DNA of 64,000 nucleotides from Nectonema munidae (Eukaryota; Nematomorpha; Nectonematoida; Nectonematidae). Shown here in pieces: positions 13,801-24,719 of this stretch. The translations under genes were made by a program, and so were the position numbers. The notes below the pieces were generated by a model that was not told the origin of the DNA, did not search any database, and saw only the letters and a list, made by a program, of their open reading frames with translations. The stretch spans positions 18,501 through 82,500 of the forward strand of contig JAUIRK010000739.1 in assembly GCA_030549495.1 (NCBI GenBank). The letters are read 5' to 3'. Each line of letters starts with the position of its first letter. Positions within the stretch are counted from its first letter, which is position 1.

Positions 13801-16800
13801 CGATATCGGTATTTTTCCGGCGACAATGTGCATTGCTGCAGGAGGCATATTAATTGTGTTTGGTTGAGCTTTTGCAGAATCCATGGATCTGAAATGAGAT
13901 GAAATCATTTAAAGAATGGATCTAGCAGTGAAAGAAATTTATGTTTCATACGGAACAGTTATTTTCGTCGAAATCTTGGGTCCATCTACGCCTCCCATAG
14001 AGCAAGAGGCTTTGTAGGCACTATCCCAAGCTGACATGATGCGCAAACTATTATCGAACATGACGAGAACTTTGTTTTTAAAAGTAGTTACTCCCTTGTT
14101 CAAATCCCAGGACTAAAAAATGGAAGAACAAACATGAAGGCAAATGCATTTTCGTAGATATGAATGAATGCATGAATTGAATTAGAGGACCTACGTCACT
14201 GACAGTCGTGCTTCCGCACCCATCCAAAGGCAGGATGAGAGAAACAGTGAGGGCGTTCTTGCCTTGTGCTCTGCAAGCATCCGTTTTGTAGTAGCCCTTG
14301 GCGTACACCACTCCACTAAAAGGCTTCTTGAAGTGCGCAGTGAACACCATTTGATTCTTGAACAAGTTGCAAATCACTTTAACATCTGAAGAAAAATTTA
14401 TTCATCTCATTTGAGTCATATTAAAACATGCACCCGATGAACCAAAGAAAAATTCTTACTTCTTGAATTTTAAATTATTGTAATTGGAAATTTGTTTTTT
14501 TTAGGGTTAATTCAAATTAGCTGCCAATCCACTGCTAAACAGAGAGATTTCTAGATTAACCTCATAAAAATGTACAAATCCAGAAAGATCCTGAGGTAAT
14601 TATCTTTTTTGGCGGCAATAGCCTAACCTCTATCCCCCCACCCTATTTTTATTTATACCCCACCACATTTTGTCATAGCCAGGATGAGACTGCCCTAGCA
14701 AAAGTGCTTATAAATATAATTCATTGATCTCATATGTCTGACAACTTTGAACTTATTATAACTGTGAGAAAATTGGACAAGCAAGCTTTTAATATTGAGT
14801 AGTTCAGACTCCCTGACTTTTGATTAATTGGAGATATGGGGGGGGATAATGATGATGATGATGAATATACGTTTGGTTAGAAAAGACAAATAGAGGGACG
14901 AAAGAAATTTGATAAAACTTACTATTTTGAAAGATCAGCTGAGAATTAAGTATGTGAAACACTATATATACCTTCAATTAATGTATGCTGATTGATTTAT
15001 CGTGGAGGAAAGAAAGGATCAGATATACTACATGTTTTTTATATGCCAGATAAAAATAATTTTACCCCTTGAAGCAAAAATATTTTTCTAAACGCGTGCT
15101 CCTACTAATTATACAAATAATTCAAAATTTTATATTTTCAATAGCGAAATTTCTAAAAAAAAAAAGCAAATTTAAGTATAGATTAAATAAAAATTTCAAA
15201 ATATATAAATTAAATACTCTTACAACTTTGAAGACTAAGATAAAGATTGAAACTCGGACTTAGTGTTTGATATGCAGATTAAGAATTATGTTATGTCTGT
15301 CAAAAAAAAATTTTTTCTTAATTTTAAATTTCTCTTTGTATATTGTCCAGAAAATGTTTATTCGGCAATCAAAATATCATAAACGTGATATACACAATAT
15401 GTAAAGTAAAAGGCTGTCTATATTATTTTTAAATCGATCTCACTATAGAACCTTGAATCTATGAATATTTAGAAAGAATCTATTCTCGAAGTATCAAATC
15501 AATTATATTTCAAAATAAACTTTTAACTAATTTTTTTCCCTTTCTTTATGTTTTGGGTGTTTTACCGGCTACTTTGTGATGAGTTAGTGAAACAAATGAA
15601 TTAATGATAAAACACTTATTTTAATGATGTCGATTTCATGAGTAAGAATCTAATCAGCTAACTTTGTTCACATATTTTATAGTATAAATGATCGGAATCA
15701 TAATTATCAAGAAGCTTTTGGGAGGGTCATTGAAAGAAGGTAATGGTAGGTAGGAAAAGTAAACTTTTGATAGCAGCTGATCTTTGTTGGACCTATTGAC
15801 ATAAAAAATTTCTTTGAATTTCTTGCTTACACAATAATTTTAGGAAGTGCTTAATTTCTAAACACATTTCACATCTTTATTGATTTTAACGGCCTTGATT
15901 TGCATTCAAAATTGCTTAGTAAGTTTCATTTAAGCGCACAATGGAAACATGTATTTGGTTTTATGATATATAAATAATTTATGGCGTGTTGTATATTCTT
16001 ATCTACTTTCATGTACATTCTATGCTTATTTATTTTTAGAAAGAGATCACGTGTGAAATAATCTTTCATTGCCTCATCCAAAAACGATTTAGTAAAAACG
16101 CGAAATCAATTGAATTTTATACAGTTAATTTATTTCGATTGGAAATCATTTTCCCTATATGTCAACTCGGATTCCAAGAAAGTGGTGCGAGTAGAGATCG
16201 CTTTCTTCTTAGCAGCCCTTTTTGAGTTTACTACAAAGTAAAAAATATTTAACTCACCGTTTATCTGATTGCCATTATATGTGCTTTGGATCACGTGACC
16301 TGAAGGCAAATAGTTTGAATCCGTTCGCACATATGTGTTGTAGTATCGCTTACCATTCTGTTGAACAACGGTGTTTGAAGTGTAAGTCGCAAACTTTTCT
16401 GGCTTTTTGTTCGTTATAGATGTGAACTGATTCGTCTTAGGCACATCATGATGTTGTTCTATTGATCGTGTAAAATTTTGACTTTGATCCACTCCCTCTT
16501 CTTTTCGATTATTTGTTACATACTTGTGAAGATAGTCGCGGTTCTTGTTTAGCTGTTCTTTCGCAATTTGTGCCTTTTCTCCAAATGGCTGGCTTAAATA
16601 ATATTTTAGCCTCACATTAATTCATGGATAGTAAAAATATTATATGTAAAAAGTATATATAACTGATAGTCTATAAGTATAACTGGATCGTATCCATGAC
16701 TGCTTGCTAACGCATTGGTCTGATATTATCCCAAGAAAATTTTGAATTACAAATACTAGTGAGGTGTTTGGCTCAAGAAGCCCAAATTGCACTGACTATA

Positions 16801-17808
16801 TCGAATTATGCTTATGAAAGTTTTGAGTGCTCTGATATCATCTTAATAGACTTGAATTAGGAAGCTATATAGAGTGCAGTGGTTCTCCAATATGGAGGAG
16901 AGAGGGAGAGGGGAGGTCCCATCATTCACGATTGGAGAGAAGGCAGGGCTTCTTTCACAGATTCACGGGATCCCATATGAAATTTGATGATTTCAGTTTG
17001 TAATCTAAGCACTCAAACTTTATTCGAACACGAATAAACGAAAAGAACGTACGAATCGAAAGTAATGGCAATGGTTGCGATAACTTCTCGAACTCATATT
17101 TCTATATATCGATCAATCAAGCGAATAAAAGTTACTTGGAGTTATATGTGAATTTGTTTATCGTTGGTTCTGATTGAATTTGGGCAGCAAATTTAGGTTG
17201 CTCATCCTTCACAATTTCCTGCTTTTCTTCCGTTTCTTCAGCCTTAGCCACTTTTTTGTTATCTTCAATAGATATCTTTGTTTCCGCTAACAAGGTTCCT
17301 TCATTTTTTTCTTCTGCTTTGTTCAAACTCTTTTTCTTCTTTTTCTTTGTTGAATTTTCTTCACTGACTATTTTCTACTCAAAAAAACAAAGTTAAAAAT
17401 TATTATTTTATAGTTTAATTCATGAGTTTTTTCATAATTTTCACAAAGTTTCAGGCTTTTCAAAAATTAGCAATCTATATTATATATATTTAAAAAGTTA
17501 ACTTTAATCTATAAAAAAATTTATTTTTTTGTTTTAACCAATCAAATTACGCCAGAATTGAATAATTTATTTTTAACATTTCTAAAATAGATTATGACTA
17601 GTTTTTAGTTTATTTTTTCTTACGCTAAAAGCAACTTCCACGAGACGTTAAGTGTTAACTTCATGTTAAGTTCTTTTTACAAAATATCATTCCATAAAAA
17701 TGGGATATTTATTCCCTCTCACAGAGTTTTGAAACAGGAGAAGTGCCCCTCCCCCCCTTTCTCCTCTTGTGGGGGGGGGGGTATGTGGGGTGTTTTTTTT
17801 TTTTTAAA

Positions 17809-17839
<31 letters not shown>

Positions 17840-19977
17840 TCTTCTTCTCAATATCATGAATTATATTATTCGAGTTTTCTTTATAGTTTATTATTAGTTT
17901 TTCAAAGAGAAATATTTACTTCCAGAGTGCTAGAAGTATGATCCCTTACTGGATTTTTGTTTGTGTAATGTGAATGATCAAAAGAATCACTTTACTTCTT
18001 TAAAAATATATTGAAACATGTTCAAATAATAAAAATTGAAGTTTTAAGTTGGAAAAAATTTTCACCCACTAATAGGTTAAGATTAAAACGGATCGATGTG
18101 TATAAAGTTCAATGTAAATATCATTTGTAGTATCAAAATTTTGCGTACATGAATTAAGTATGTATATGTAGCCTTTATGTTATATTATAGTATGTATGTA
18201 TCGAAGTTTATATGCACTCATCATAATATCCAATCATACCCCATTTTGCAGATATATATATTGGACATTAATTAAAAACTCTCTCATTAATTAAAAAAAT
18301 TTCAATTTTTTTTATCAAAGTTTAAATTGAAAGGTTCTACCTTATGAAAATGAAAAAATGCAAATCCCAATTCAGTATATTAACAAATAAATAAGACTAT
18401 TTTTTTAAAAAAATTCAAAAAGTGGTAATATGAAGATAGATAAGGGGTACAATAGGACTTCCCTCTATCTTACCCTTTTAGCGTGAAAGGATTTAAAAGA
18501 ACATTTATGTTGGCAATCTATAATTTCAGAAGTATATGAAGTTTATTTGGAAAATTTATATACCCAGATATTCCTAAAAAGCACTATAGTAATATCTAAA
18601 AAAGAAGCGCATTTTACATCTAATCACGTATTTGTGTGCACTAACAAACACTCAAATGATTCTTCAGCCATGGTTTTCCATTCCTCTTATAAGACCTGGA
18701 TTAATCCGCTTGCAATGATATATACTTAGTTGGAGCAAGTATCACTCAAAAGTTTTTTAATCTCTTTCAACGCTTGTGCAAAACCCCTATATTGACGGTA
18801 AGGAAGTAATAAAAATAATCAAATCTCATATATTTGTTTACAAAACACACTAATAATTGTGATGAAGTTTTATCAATTTGAAGCTTGATTAGTTTTTAGT
18901 ATTGATAAAAATAAAGATTGGCAATAAAAAATAAGTGTATATGTAGGCATATCAATTAAATAAACCTTACGATGGCATTAGCAGGCACACTTTGTAAACA
19001 AATAAATGCTTTGAAAGAAAAGGCAGTAAATGCGGCGGGTTAAGAAGAAATGAGAATCTGATGTGATTGGATGATTGTACTCAGGCAACAGCCAATCACA
19101 GCAAAGAAAATATTCATCATATATATACAGGCCCGTAAACAGACGGAACGAGATGGTGGAGTTGACTCCCCTAAATTTTTCTAGATTAAATAATAATGCT
19201 AATAAAATTTCGCAAATATTTACACGCAATTACAATTATTTTATCAATTTAGATAAATCTTAGGACACATGAATTTTCTTTTCTACAAATGAGTTATTTA
19301 AGGAAAAAGAGAACATAGGATATAAAAATTTAGGCACTCTGATCGTAATTTTTTTAGATTTAGCCCATAAACTATTTTTATCAATACCCTGATTTTTTTC
19401 GGGTTAGAAGCTGGAATATATATATATATGTGCGGTTGATGTCTCCTTGCGGATTTGCCCTAAACTAATAAATGCAAGTTACCTTAATTTTAGTCTCAGG
19501 TACTTTAGGCTCCACCTCACCTCCATTTTTTTCATTTTTCTTTCGAGATGTTTTTTCCTTGGTCATTTCTTTTCCCAATTTTTTCTTCAAGGAAAAATTT
19601 GACAAGTGATAGAGTTTGGATGGCGACTTCTTTTCCTCCTTCACTTCTTTCCTCTTTCCCTTCTCCTTCTCCAATTCAATGGCATCCTTTATTTTATTTA
19701 TCTTTGTCATTGGCTCTCCTTTTTTCTTGGAAGTAGAAGTATCGTGGTTGGAAGTTTTATGCTCAGATTTTGCTTCTTTCTTTGAACCGCTTTCGTCTGC
19801 CTTCTTTTTCGCAATTCGCATTTTTGCCAATTCTTCTTTCGGTTTCTCTTTTTTCTCTTTACTTTCGATTTTTTCTGTCGCGTTTGTATTTGAATTTATT
19901 GTCGTGTTTTTTGCAATTTTTTGTATTTTTTTGAGAATTTTTGTTTTGGAAGTTGAAGTTAGTGCACTATTTACCAT
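7647..19977 (-). CDS. ZP-domain transmembrane protein with Lys-rich N-terminal extension, nine exons
   Basis: Nine exons joined by GT-AG introns keep one frame for 722 codons plus stop (coding length 2169 nt). Residues 1-244 are Lys/Glu/Ser/Thr-rich, with 46 lysines in the first 165. Residues about 246-357 form a polar linker. Residues about 358-606 form a ZP module: ZP-N cysteines in VICNLF, TDACRAQ, DGCGS and ASCSMG, then ZP-C with LQNCIAHDG, NGCPV and FECSIKFCYNKC. RRYKR at 618-622 fits the furin site that releases ZP polymers, and residues 672-697 form one hydrophobic membrane segment before a short tail. Such proteins shape apical extracellular matrix and cuticle in arthropods. No signal peptide was found: exon 1 opens at a strong acceptor 6 bases before the ATG, so an upstream exon probably exists. 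The ZP part is sure; the N-terminal assignment rests on phase agreement. Confidence 0.75.
8804..9062. mobile_element. hAT-type MITE in ZP gene intron
   Basis: A 259-bp element with terminal inverted repeats CTGTGGTTCTCAA and (reverse strand) CAGTGGTCCTCAA, the well-known CAGTGGTTCTCAA-type end of Charlie-like hAT elements. Flanked by CTTTAGAC (8796-8803) and CTTTGGAC (9063-9070), 7 of 8 matching. It contains the phrase TGCGGCCCACA found in such elements and has no coding sequence. Confidence 0.75.
9801..10112. repeat. Fold-back (near-palindromic) element
   Basis: Two arms of roughly 130 bases are inverted copies of each other around a short spacer near 9962-9976. Left-arm phrases such as GGAACAAAAATTTTTAATGC and GGTCCAAAAAAG recur on the opposite strand in the right arm. 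A 12-bp direct repeat TTAAATATTATT lies just outside (9789-9800 and 10113-10124). As RNA it would form a long hairpin. It sits in the last intron of the ZP gene. Confidence 0.7.
10251..10461. repeat. Short inverted-repeat element with GGACAAAATC modules
   Basis: Ends read AAATGGTATCAGGACAAAAT on the left and, on the reverse strand, AAATGGTACTAGTACAAAAT on the right, with GGACTAAATCC / GGACAAAATCC modules repeated inwards. This resembles the module-built inverted repeats of the elements at 25.2-26.0 kb and 52.8-54.8 kb. No target duplication was recognised. Confidence 0.55.
10818..10962 (-). CDS. ZP gene exon 8 (cleavage-site exon)
   Basis: 145 nt, phase 0 in and phase 1 out. It encodes ILCGLNTPTTHRRYKRNAG, with the basic RRYKR site expected after a ZP domain, then LIHFQ-type sequence (LIHLFQSIAVEIPD) and an acidic SEGEE patch. 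Confidence 0.8.
11939..12180 (-). CDS. ZP gene exon 7 (ZP-C core)
   Basis: 242 nt, phase 1 in and phase 0 out. It encodes FDMMLQNCIAHDGMGASHP, INLLDQNGCPVHNKI, FKVFKFPDIENVYFECS and IKFCYNKC, the most diagnostic piece of the gene. The NC.AHDG, LLD..GCP and F.FPD...V.F.C motifs are all in place. Confidence 0.9.
12940..13150 (+). mobile_element. CR1-like LINE, short 3'-end fragment
   Basis: Encodes FSNQIFKNRLDAFWKEKMF followed by a stop and a 3' tail ending in ATGATGTTATGTTATC. The same C-terminal signature and tail motif appear in the fragment at 3.5-4.1 kb, so both probably come from one LINE family. It lies in the 1553-base intron between ZP exons 6 and 7. Confidence 0.6.
13157..13382. repeat. 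Fold-back MITE
   Basis: The left arm (ATATAGACGAGAGATATAGT, then AATAAAAGTTTGTC on the reverse strand) is inverted at the right end (reverse strand ATATAAACGAGGAATATAGT). A second nested pair, TTTTTCAACATAAG and CTTATGTTGAAAAA, lies inside. It abuts the tail of the LINE fragment at 13.15 kb. Likely a TA-target (mariner-like) short element, but class is inferred only. Confidence 0.6.
13734..13888 (-). CDS. ZP gene exon 6 (inter-module region)
   Basis: 155 nt, phase 2 in and phase 1 out. It encodes MHIVAGKIPISERAQLLKLG and IGTIVVKVNDGS, with no cysteine. Corresponds to the ZP-N/ZP-C connector and first ZP-C strands (family pattern: linker, then 'G..VK..D'). Confidence 0.85.
13952..14112 (-). 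CDS. ZP gene exon 5 (ZP-N, second half)
   Basis: 161 nt, phase 0 in and phase 2 out (GTTCC|GTATGA). It encodes NKVLVMFDNSLRIMSAWD and AYKASCSMG, the strand pair and closing cysteine of a ZP-N module. The intron to exon 4 is only 82 bases. Confidence 0.85.
14195..14385 (-). CDS. ZP gene exon 4 (ZP-N, first half)
   Basis: 191 nt, phase 1 in and phase 0 out. It encodes DVKVICNLFKNQMVFTAHF, then KPFSGVVYAKGYYKTDAC and LPLDGCGST, which match the start of arthropod ZP domains (Cys, then KPF.GVVYAKG, then the GCG turn). Confidence 0.85.
16258..16592 (-). CDS. ZP gene exon 3 (polar linker)
   Basis: 335 nt, phase 2 in and phase 1 out (AACG|GTGAGT). It encodes QPFGEKAQIAKEQLNKN and, later, a Tyr/Asn/Ser-rich segment ending NGNQIN. 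It has no cysteine or recognised fold. Both phases match the neighbouring exons exactly, the best evidence that the Lys-rich exons and the ZP module share one transcript. Confidence 0.6.
17136..17374 (-). CDS. ZP gene exon 2 (Lys/Glu-rich)
   Basis: 239 nt, entered in phase 0 after TTGAGTAG and left in phase 2 at AACTCCAA|GTAACT. It encodes a KKKKKK run and an acidic-basic stretch, then QSEPTINKFTYNS. If the donor were not used, the frame would stop immediately (TAA), so use of the donor decides whether this belongs to the ZP protein. Confidence 0.5.
17741..17840. repeat. Homopolymer block (C, G, T and A runs)
   Basis: Runs of C, then G, then T, then A follow one another within about 100 bases. 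This may be real low-complexity DNA, but it looks like a place where sequencing or assembly slipped. Confidence 0.6.
19483..19977 (-). CDS. ZP gene, first coding exon found (Lys-rich, 165 aa)
   Basis: Encodes 165 residues from ATG to a phase-0 donor AAG|GTAACT. 46 residues are lysine, with many Glu and Ser. There are no cysteines and no hydrophobic stretch. The exon begins at 19983 after a pyrimidine-rich AG acceptor, so the reading frame may continue into an unseen upstream exon. An alternative is a separate small lysine-rich gene made of this and the next exon, which would stop a few bases past the next donor. Confidence 0.5.
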
Positions 19978-20668
19978 AGCAATCTAAAATACAATAAGAG
20001 AAGCTTTGCAAAGTGCAAATGTAAATACAACAAAATATTAAAATTGCAAAGTTTTTGGGATTACAATTTATTGAATGTACAATTTTTGATCGTATCCATT
20101 TAAAAAATTTATTGAAGAATTTCATTCCGGTGAAACTTTAGTAAAAATTAAAACATTCTTTGTTTTAATGCAAGCAAAACATTCTTGATTTATATGCAAG
20201 CGGTAAGAGAAATTTAAGCATTTACTTTTTTACAGTCCTTATCATCATTCCGTCTCAATCAAAAAATATATATCAAATTTTTTTTAATCATTGAAAACAA
20301 AATTCATCAATACAAGTTGAAATTAGATCAACTAACAAGAGAAAAAATATATACGCTCACAGAGGAAAAATAATAACTAAACACACACACACACACGGGA
20401 AATTAGCCAATGAAAATTGATGAAAGGAAAAGTGATAGAATAAAGGAAAATCAGTTCTGGAGAAGTTAGATTTCTGGTAAAATATATATTGTACGAATGT
20501 TGTTGTTCGTTACATTTTACAAACACAAATTTTCTTGTAAGAGTAGATTTGATCTGAAGAATGCCAAATCGGTGGAAGTTATTGTCAAAGAATTCATTTG
20601 AATAAAAGTTTTACTGTTTTCTACTTATTTACCTCTTCGTTTAAAACAACTTCACTCGGCCTTATTAC

Positions 20669-21854
20669 CAGGGCGAGGAAAAATTGACCCAAAAAATTGG
20701 AAAAAATTGACTTTATTGACTTTTTAAAGTTTCATTGAATTGAACAACTATGAACATTTTAGAGAAAGTATTGAAAATAATTTCAAAGAATCCATGACTT
20801 TGTAATAAAACAACATATAATTAATGACATTTTCTGATTTAAAATTTGATCATTTTCTAGCAGTTTTTTCAGTTTAGAAAAAGATCTTTCTACTTTTAAA
20901 GTTAAAACTTGACAATTTTGTAATTTGGGATAAGTACTGCGAGAGATTTGAGAGTTTTCCATATTCATGATTTTATTGATTTCATTTTATTTGAATCTAT
21001 TTTCAAGATAACTTTTAACGCCACATTCGTCTTAAATGAAATAATGTTGAAACAAGTAAAGGCATCTTCGACTGAAAAAGTCTCTATGTTGACTTTTTCC
21101 GACTAACTCAATGAATCGTGAATATTCTCTAATTATTGTTAGCAAGTTTTGACACAGATTTTCTTTTTTTAACAATTTCTTGATATTTGGCAATAAAATT
21201 CCATCATCTTCATCATTAATTTCTTCACTGCTCGAAAATTTTAAGGAAAATATTTTGCTGCTAGCAACCAATTTGTCGATTTCGTTACAATTGGAACTGA
21301 AGTGTTGCCGATAGGTTTGAAAAGAGAACGTCGTTTTCTATTACTAATTTTGAATGATTTAATGCCGGTAATCTACAATTTTACAGCATTACTTAACTTT
21401 TAAGGTAAACTTGTTTAAATTATGTAAAAAACATGCAATGATAAAAAAGTTTGAGAATAAAATTCCATAACTTCTGCAGCGGTTATATCGTATGTAACCC
21501 CGTTTGTCAACAAAAAAAATTTGTCTTACAAAAAACTTCTTCATGTTTAACCTCAGTCAGGCAAATTTTACAGTAAAATCTTTTATTAGATGAAAAAGCC
21601 CAACTGTTGTGGAAGTGTTGATATAAAGAAGAATTCCTGTATGTATCGCTTATAACAATTTTAGGCACAATGAATCAAAAAGTGTTAAATATAAAAATTG
21701 ACTTTATTGACCTAAACTCAAAAAATTGACCTTGATTGACTTAAAAATTTGAAATTAGTTCAAAATTTTTTAGACTAAACAAGTAAAGATCTTCTTCAAA
21801 GAGTTTTTGCTAAACGGAAATAAAAGTTGACTTTATTGACCTTTATTCGCCCTG
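20669..21854 (-). mobile_element. hAT element, internally reduced, perfect target duplication
   Basis: A 1186-bp element flanked by the identical 8-bp repeat CTTATTAC (20661-20668 and 21855-21862). Ends are CAGGGCGAGGAAAAATTGAC and, on the reverse strand, CAGGGCGAATAAAGGTCAAT, followed inwards by repeated AATTGAC/TTTATTGAC units. On the minus strand it keeps the C-terminal hAT dimerisation region (QVLTLKVERSFSKLKKLLEN), preceded by a 79-residue open piece at 21032-21271 that ends before it. The N-terminal BED finger and most of the catalytic core are missing, so it cannot move by itself. The perfect duplication suggests a fairly recent insertion. Confidence 0.85.
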
Positions 21855-22578
21855 CTTATTACATAAAATAACATCACGCCCAGTCTTATTAGATAAGCGA
21901 AATTTAAGAGACGCAACTTTTACTTGAATAATATAGCATAATGAATTTTATTCTAGGATTCAGCCATATTTATATAATTTTTATATAAAAAATATTGGAG
22001 GCAGTATTTTCTTTTTTATGCGCGACATGAATCTCACAAGTTCTAAATTTGTGAAAATAAGTTAATATATTTTTGGAATACAAGCTCATAGCGCAAATAT
22101 ATAGAGGATTTTTCTTTTACTCGAGCATCAATGAAATGCTTGTAGAAACCAAGCATCTCTATATGGAAGCTGTAAGAAGCATTTTGATAGTAAACTTTAA
22201 CTTCAAAATATCTCCGCCATAATAAATAAATTTTGAAGAATATTTCATCTTCCCACATTTGCATTGAATCGAATATGTTGTCCAATTTTTGCAATTTTGA
22301 ATTCTTTTTTGCATAATATAAATATTGCAAAGTTAGTTTAGTTCGGTTTTGACCGGATTTTTAAATGTTTTCCTTTTTCATTTAAAATCTGGCAAGACTA
22401 TGCATAGCGCAAATCACTTTGATCTTTCAATCAAATCTTTTATTCGTTTATTTCCGCAATAAGTGTTAAAATTGTGTTTTTCAAAGATATTTCGTTGAAA
22501 AAGAATTCCAATTTTTCAGATATTTTTTAATTTAAGCAAACTTACCTTTTTTTAAATCGGAGCAAATATATATATGAA

Positions 22579-22730
22579 CTTTTTAAGTATACTATCTATA
22601 TTATAATAACCTAGCGTCTGTGTGTGTGTGAGTGTGTTTGTCGCTGGAAGCCTTCTGATTGGTTGACATATAATTATTCACATAAATTTGACCAATCAAT
22701 GATTATATATATTATAGTATACTTAAAAAG
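22579..22730. mobile_element. Short MITE with CTTTTTAAGTATACTAT ends
   Basis: Ends CTTTTTAAGTATACTAT and, on the reverse strand, CTTTTTAAGTATACTATAAT are inverted copies. Inner GATTGGTTGACAT / GACCAATCAATGA make a second inverted pair. A short GT-repeat run (22618-22634) sits between. No coding sequence; superfamily not determined. Confidence 0.65.
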
Positions 22731-23189
22731 CCCCATTAGGGTGGTGCGCCTCACAGTTTGGGAACAAGGCCCCTACAGAAACATTTTATTCAAGCTCTTC
22801 TATCCCAAAACTAATTTCTGTAAGCAATAAACTTTTAACTCTATCTCAACAAATTGTCGTAAAATGGAGTATTAAAATTTTCGCAATTTTTATCCTTTTG
22901 AAAATAGTTTAAAATCTTATTATATAAATTTCTTACAAACAAGAAATGAATGCCAAATGTGTTTCCTTGAACTTACTCTTTAGTTGAGAAGTATCATGAA
23001 GAGGAATGAATTTTAAGCATAATTTATAACATAAAGTCAAATGATAAATGTATTAAAAAATGTATATAAACTGGGAAAAATATTTCTTACGACAAGTGCC
23101 ATTGCTAGCATTGAAGATAAATTAACCATCATCTTTGAAGCAAGTTATTGGCTGAAATATAAAATGTCAAAGATATTATACTTTAATAA

Positions 23190-23228
23190 AGTCAACTATA
23201 GTCGACATTGGGCGTTAACGGGTTAAAT
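23190..23228. mobile_element. End of a TTAA-type MITE
   Basis: GTCGACATTGGGCGTTAACG followed by GGTTAA is the inverted counterpart of the left end of the element at 28.81 kb. Only this end was recognised; the partner end upstream was not found. Confidence 0.45.
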
Positions 23229-24164
23229 CATATTGTATGAAAACATGCTCTTCACTGAGGTCCTAATACTAAATAGATCAGTAAGCATTACGGTGCATAG
23301 ATTCACTAGTTAATGCTACTAGCAAACACTCATCCATAAGTATTCGTTACTTGTCTAGTTAGAAACAGACTAGTACTAATAGCTTAGAGGATTGGTGAAT
23401 GAACTATAGGATTAACTCTTACTATAAACTTTGGGAACATTTGTTATTTTCTAAACCGTCTAAAATTCTCGTTTCGGTCATTATATAAACCTTTGAAGAG
23501 CAGAATCTGTAGGGGAAAATGTCTGCTTTCTTTTTTAGTGAATTTTTTTGGAGTTGTTGCTTAACTATTATTGGCTTCTTATGCATTTTGGAAGTTGGAA
23601 CTCTTTCCCAATTCTTTCAAAGTAATTCAATAAAAAAGAAATCAGCAAAATAAATGACTGATGAACAAACTTACTAAGGAACTCTAAAAATAAGAGAGCA
23701 TACAGCAAGATTGGTAGTAGAGGCGGAGCAATGCCAACTTTATTGAAGTAATAAGAAGAAGAGGAGAAATATTAAAGTAGGCGTATACGTACAAAATAGT
23801 AAATCGTATTGTTTTGCCAATATGAATAATTTAATATTTGTCCTCGTGTTCTTATCACTCCAATAATGTTGAGATTAGTCCGCCTATTTTATTCTAAAAA
23901 TTAGTTCCCATTTTAAAAAAGGAAATATCGATTCAAGATGCTTCACCAGTTTGAGGGAAAGTAAAAATGTGGTGTATGAATGAAAAAGTGATTGAAAAAT
24001 TTGGAATAAAAATGGTACATGGAAGAAACTTTGCTAAATATTACTGTAGGAGTGAAGAGTTATTGAGAAGTAGGTGTGTGATGGAGTTTTGTTGGTTGCA
24101 CAGCGTCGGTTATGCGTAAAGAAGAGGAGGAATGCAATACTACTTTAAGGAAACTTCATTTTTT

Positions 24165-24197
24165 CGCTGAGAACCGTTGTCTGGTCACTTTTTATAA
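24165..24197 (-). promoter_or_regulatory. Possible TATA/initiator pair, minus strand
   Basis: On the minus strand TATAAAAA (24196-24189) is followed, with normal TATA-to-start spacing, by TTCTCAGCG, an arthropod-like initiator. It lies beside a CpG-rich island and points toward the ZP gene, whose first known exon is 4.2 kb downstream. It might be that gene's promoter; no first exon was proved. Confidence 0.25.
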
Positions 24198-24239
24198 GAG
24201 GTGGCACAGTTTCTAGGTAACGACTCATTTACTGCTTTC

Positions 24240-24640
24240 CCATTTCTAGGTCAAGCAGCTCGCGCACATTGTACACGCCGTATCGCAACACGCGCTTCAT
24301 CCCTCAACTGAAGGCCTTTTGTTCGAGTCGGCCAGCGCTGACCCACTCCCGTGTCCACTAGAGAACACACTCAAACGCACTTAACACACATCACGGCAAA
24401 GTTTGTCGAAGAAAAAGCGCTCCCGTCCAAAGATAACGCTGCGGTAAATGCCTAAGCACGCTGAGACAAAGGAGGAGCTAATAAAGACGCACATACTGTG
24501 TGCTTATGTTAATCAGGCATAAACTATATGGAGAAGATATCCACGAAGCGGTCTGATTGCAATCTCTTCTCTCCTCCATTACATTCTGCAAGGAAAAGAC
24601 AATGCACAGAGATTCTCCACGCCATGCCCACATTTTCCCC
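24240..24640. other. CpG-rich island of unknown function
   Basis: About 400 bases with GC near half and many CpG dinucleotides (for example CTCGCGCACATTG and CAACACGCGCTTC) in an otherwise very AT-rich region. No long open frame is present on either strand. Could be a promoter region, a non-coding first exon or a transferred or transposed segment. It sits upstream of the ZP gene. Confidence 0.5.
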
Positions 24641-24719
24641 GTATTATATTTGCGTCGAAGTCCAATAATTGTAAAACAAATGAAGCACCTACTTCATCAA
24701 GCCAAAGCCGTCATTCATT

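Noticed and set aside
15069-15263. Lysine/phenylalanine-rich open frame on the plus strand
   Set aside because: Composition is what AT-rich intron DNA gives by chance.
16879-16995. CAGTGGTTCTCCAATATGG phrase like a hAT end
   Set aside because: No matching opposite end or target duplication found.
19548-19987. Phe/Ser-rich open frames on the plus strand
   Set aside because: Antisense shadows of the lysine-rich exon of the ZP gene.
22043-22330. 95-codon minus-strand open frame (YYAKKNSKLQKLDNIFD...)
   Set aside because: Looks somewhat protein-like but has no recognised family, no clear splice sites and no homologous neighbour; could be chance in AT-rich DNA.
23519-23653. 44-codon plus-strand open frame starting MSAFFFSEFFWSCCLTIIG
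   Set aside because: Signal-peptide-like by composition only; too short and without supporting context.
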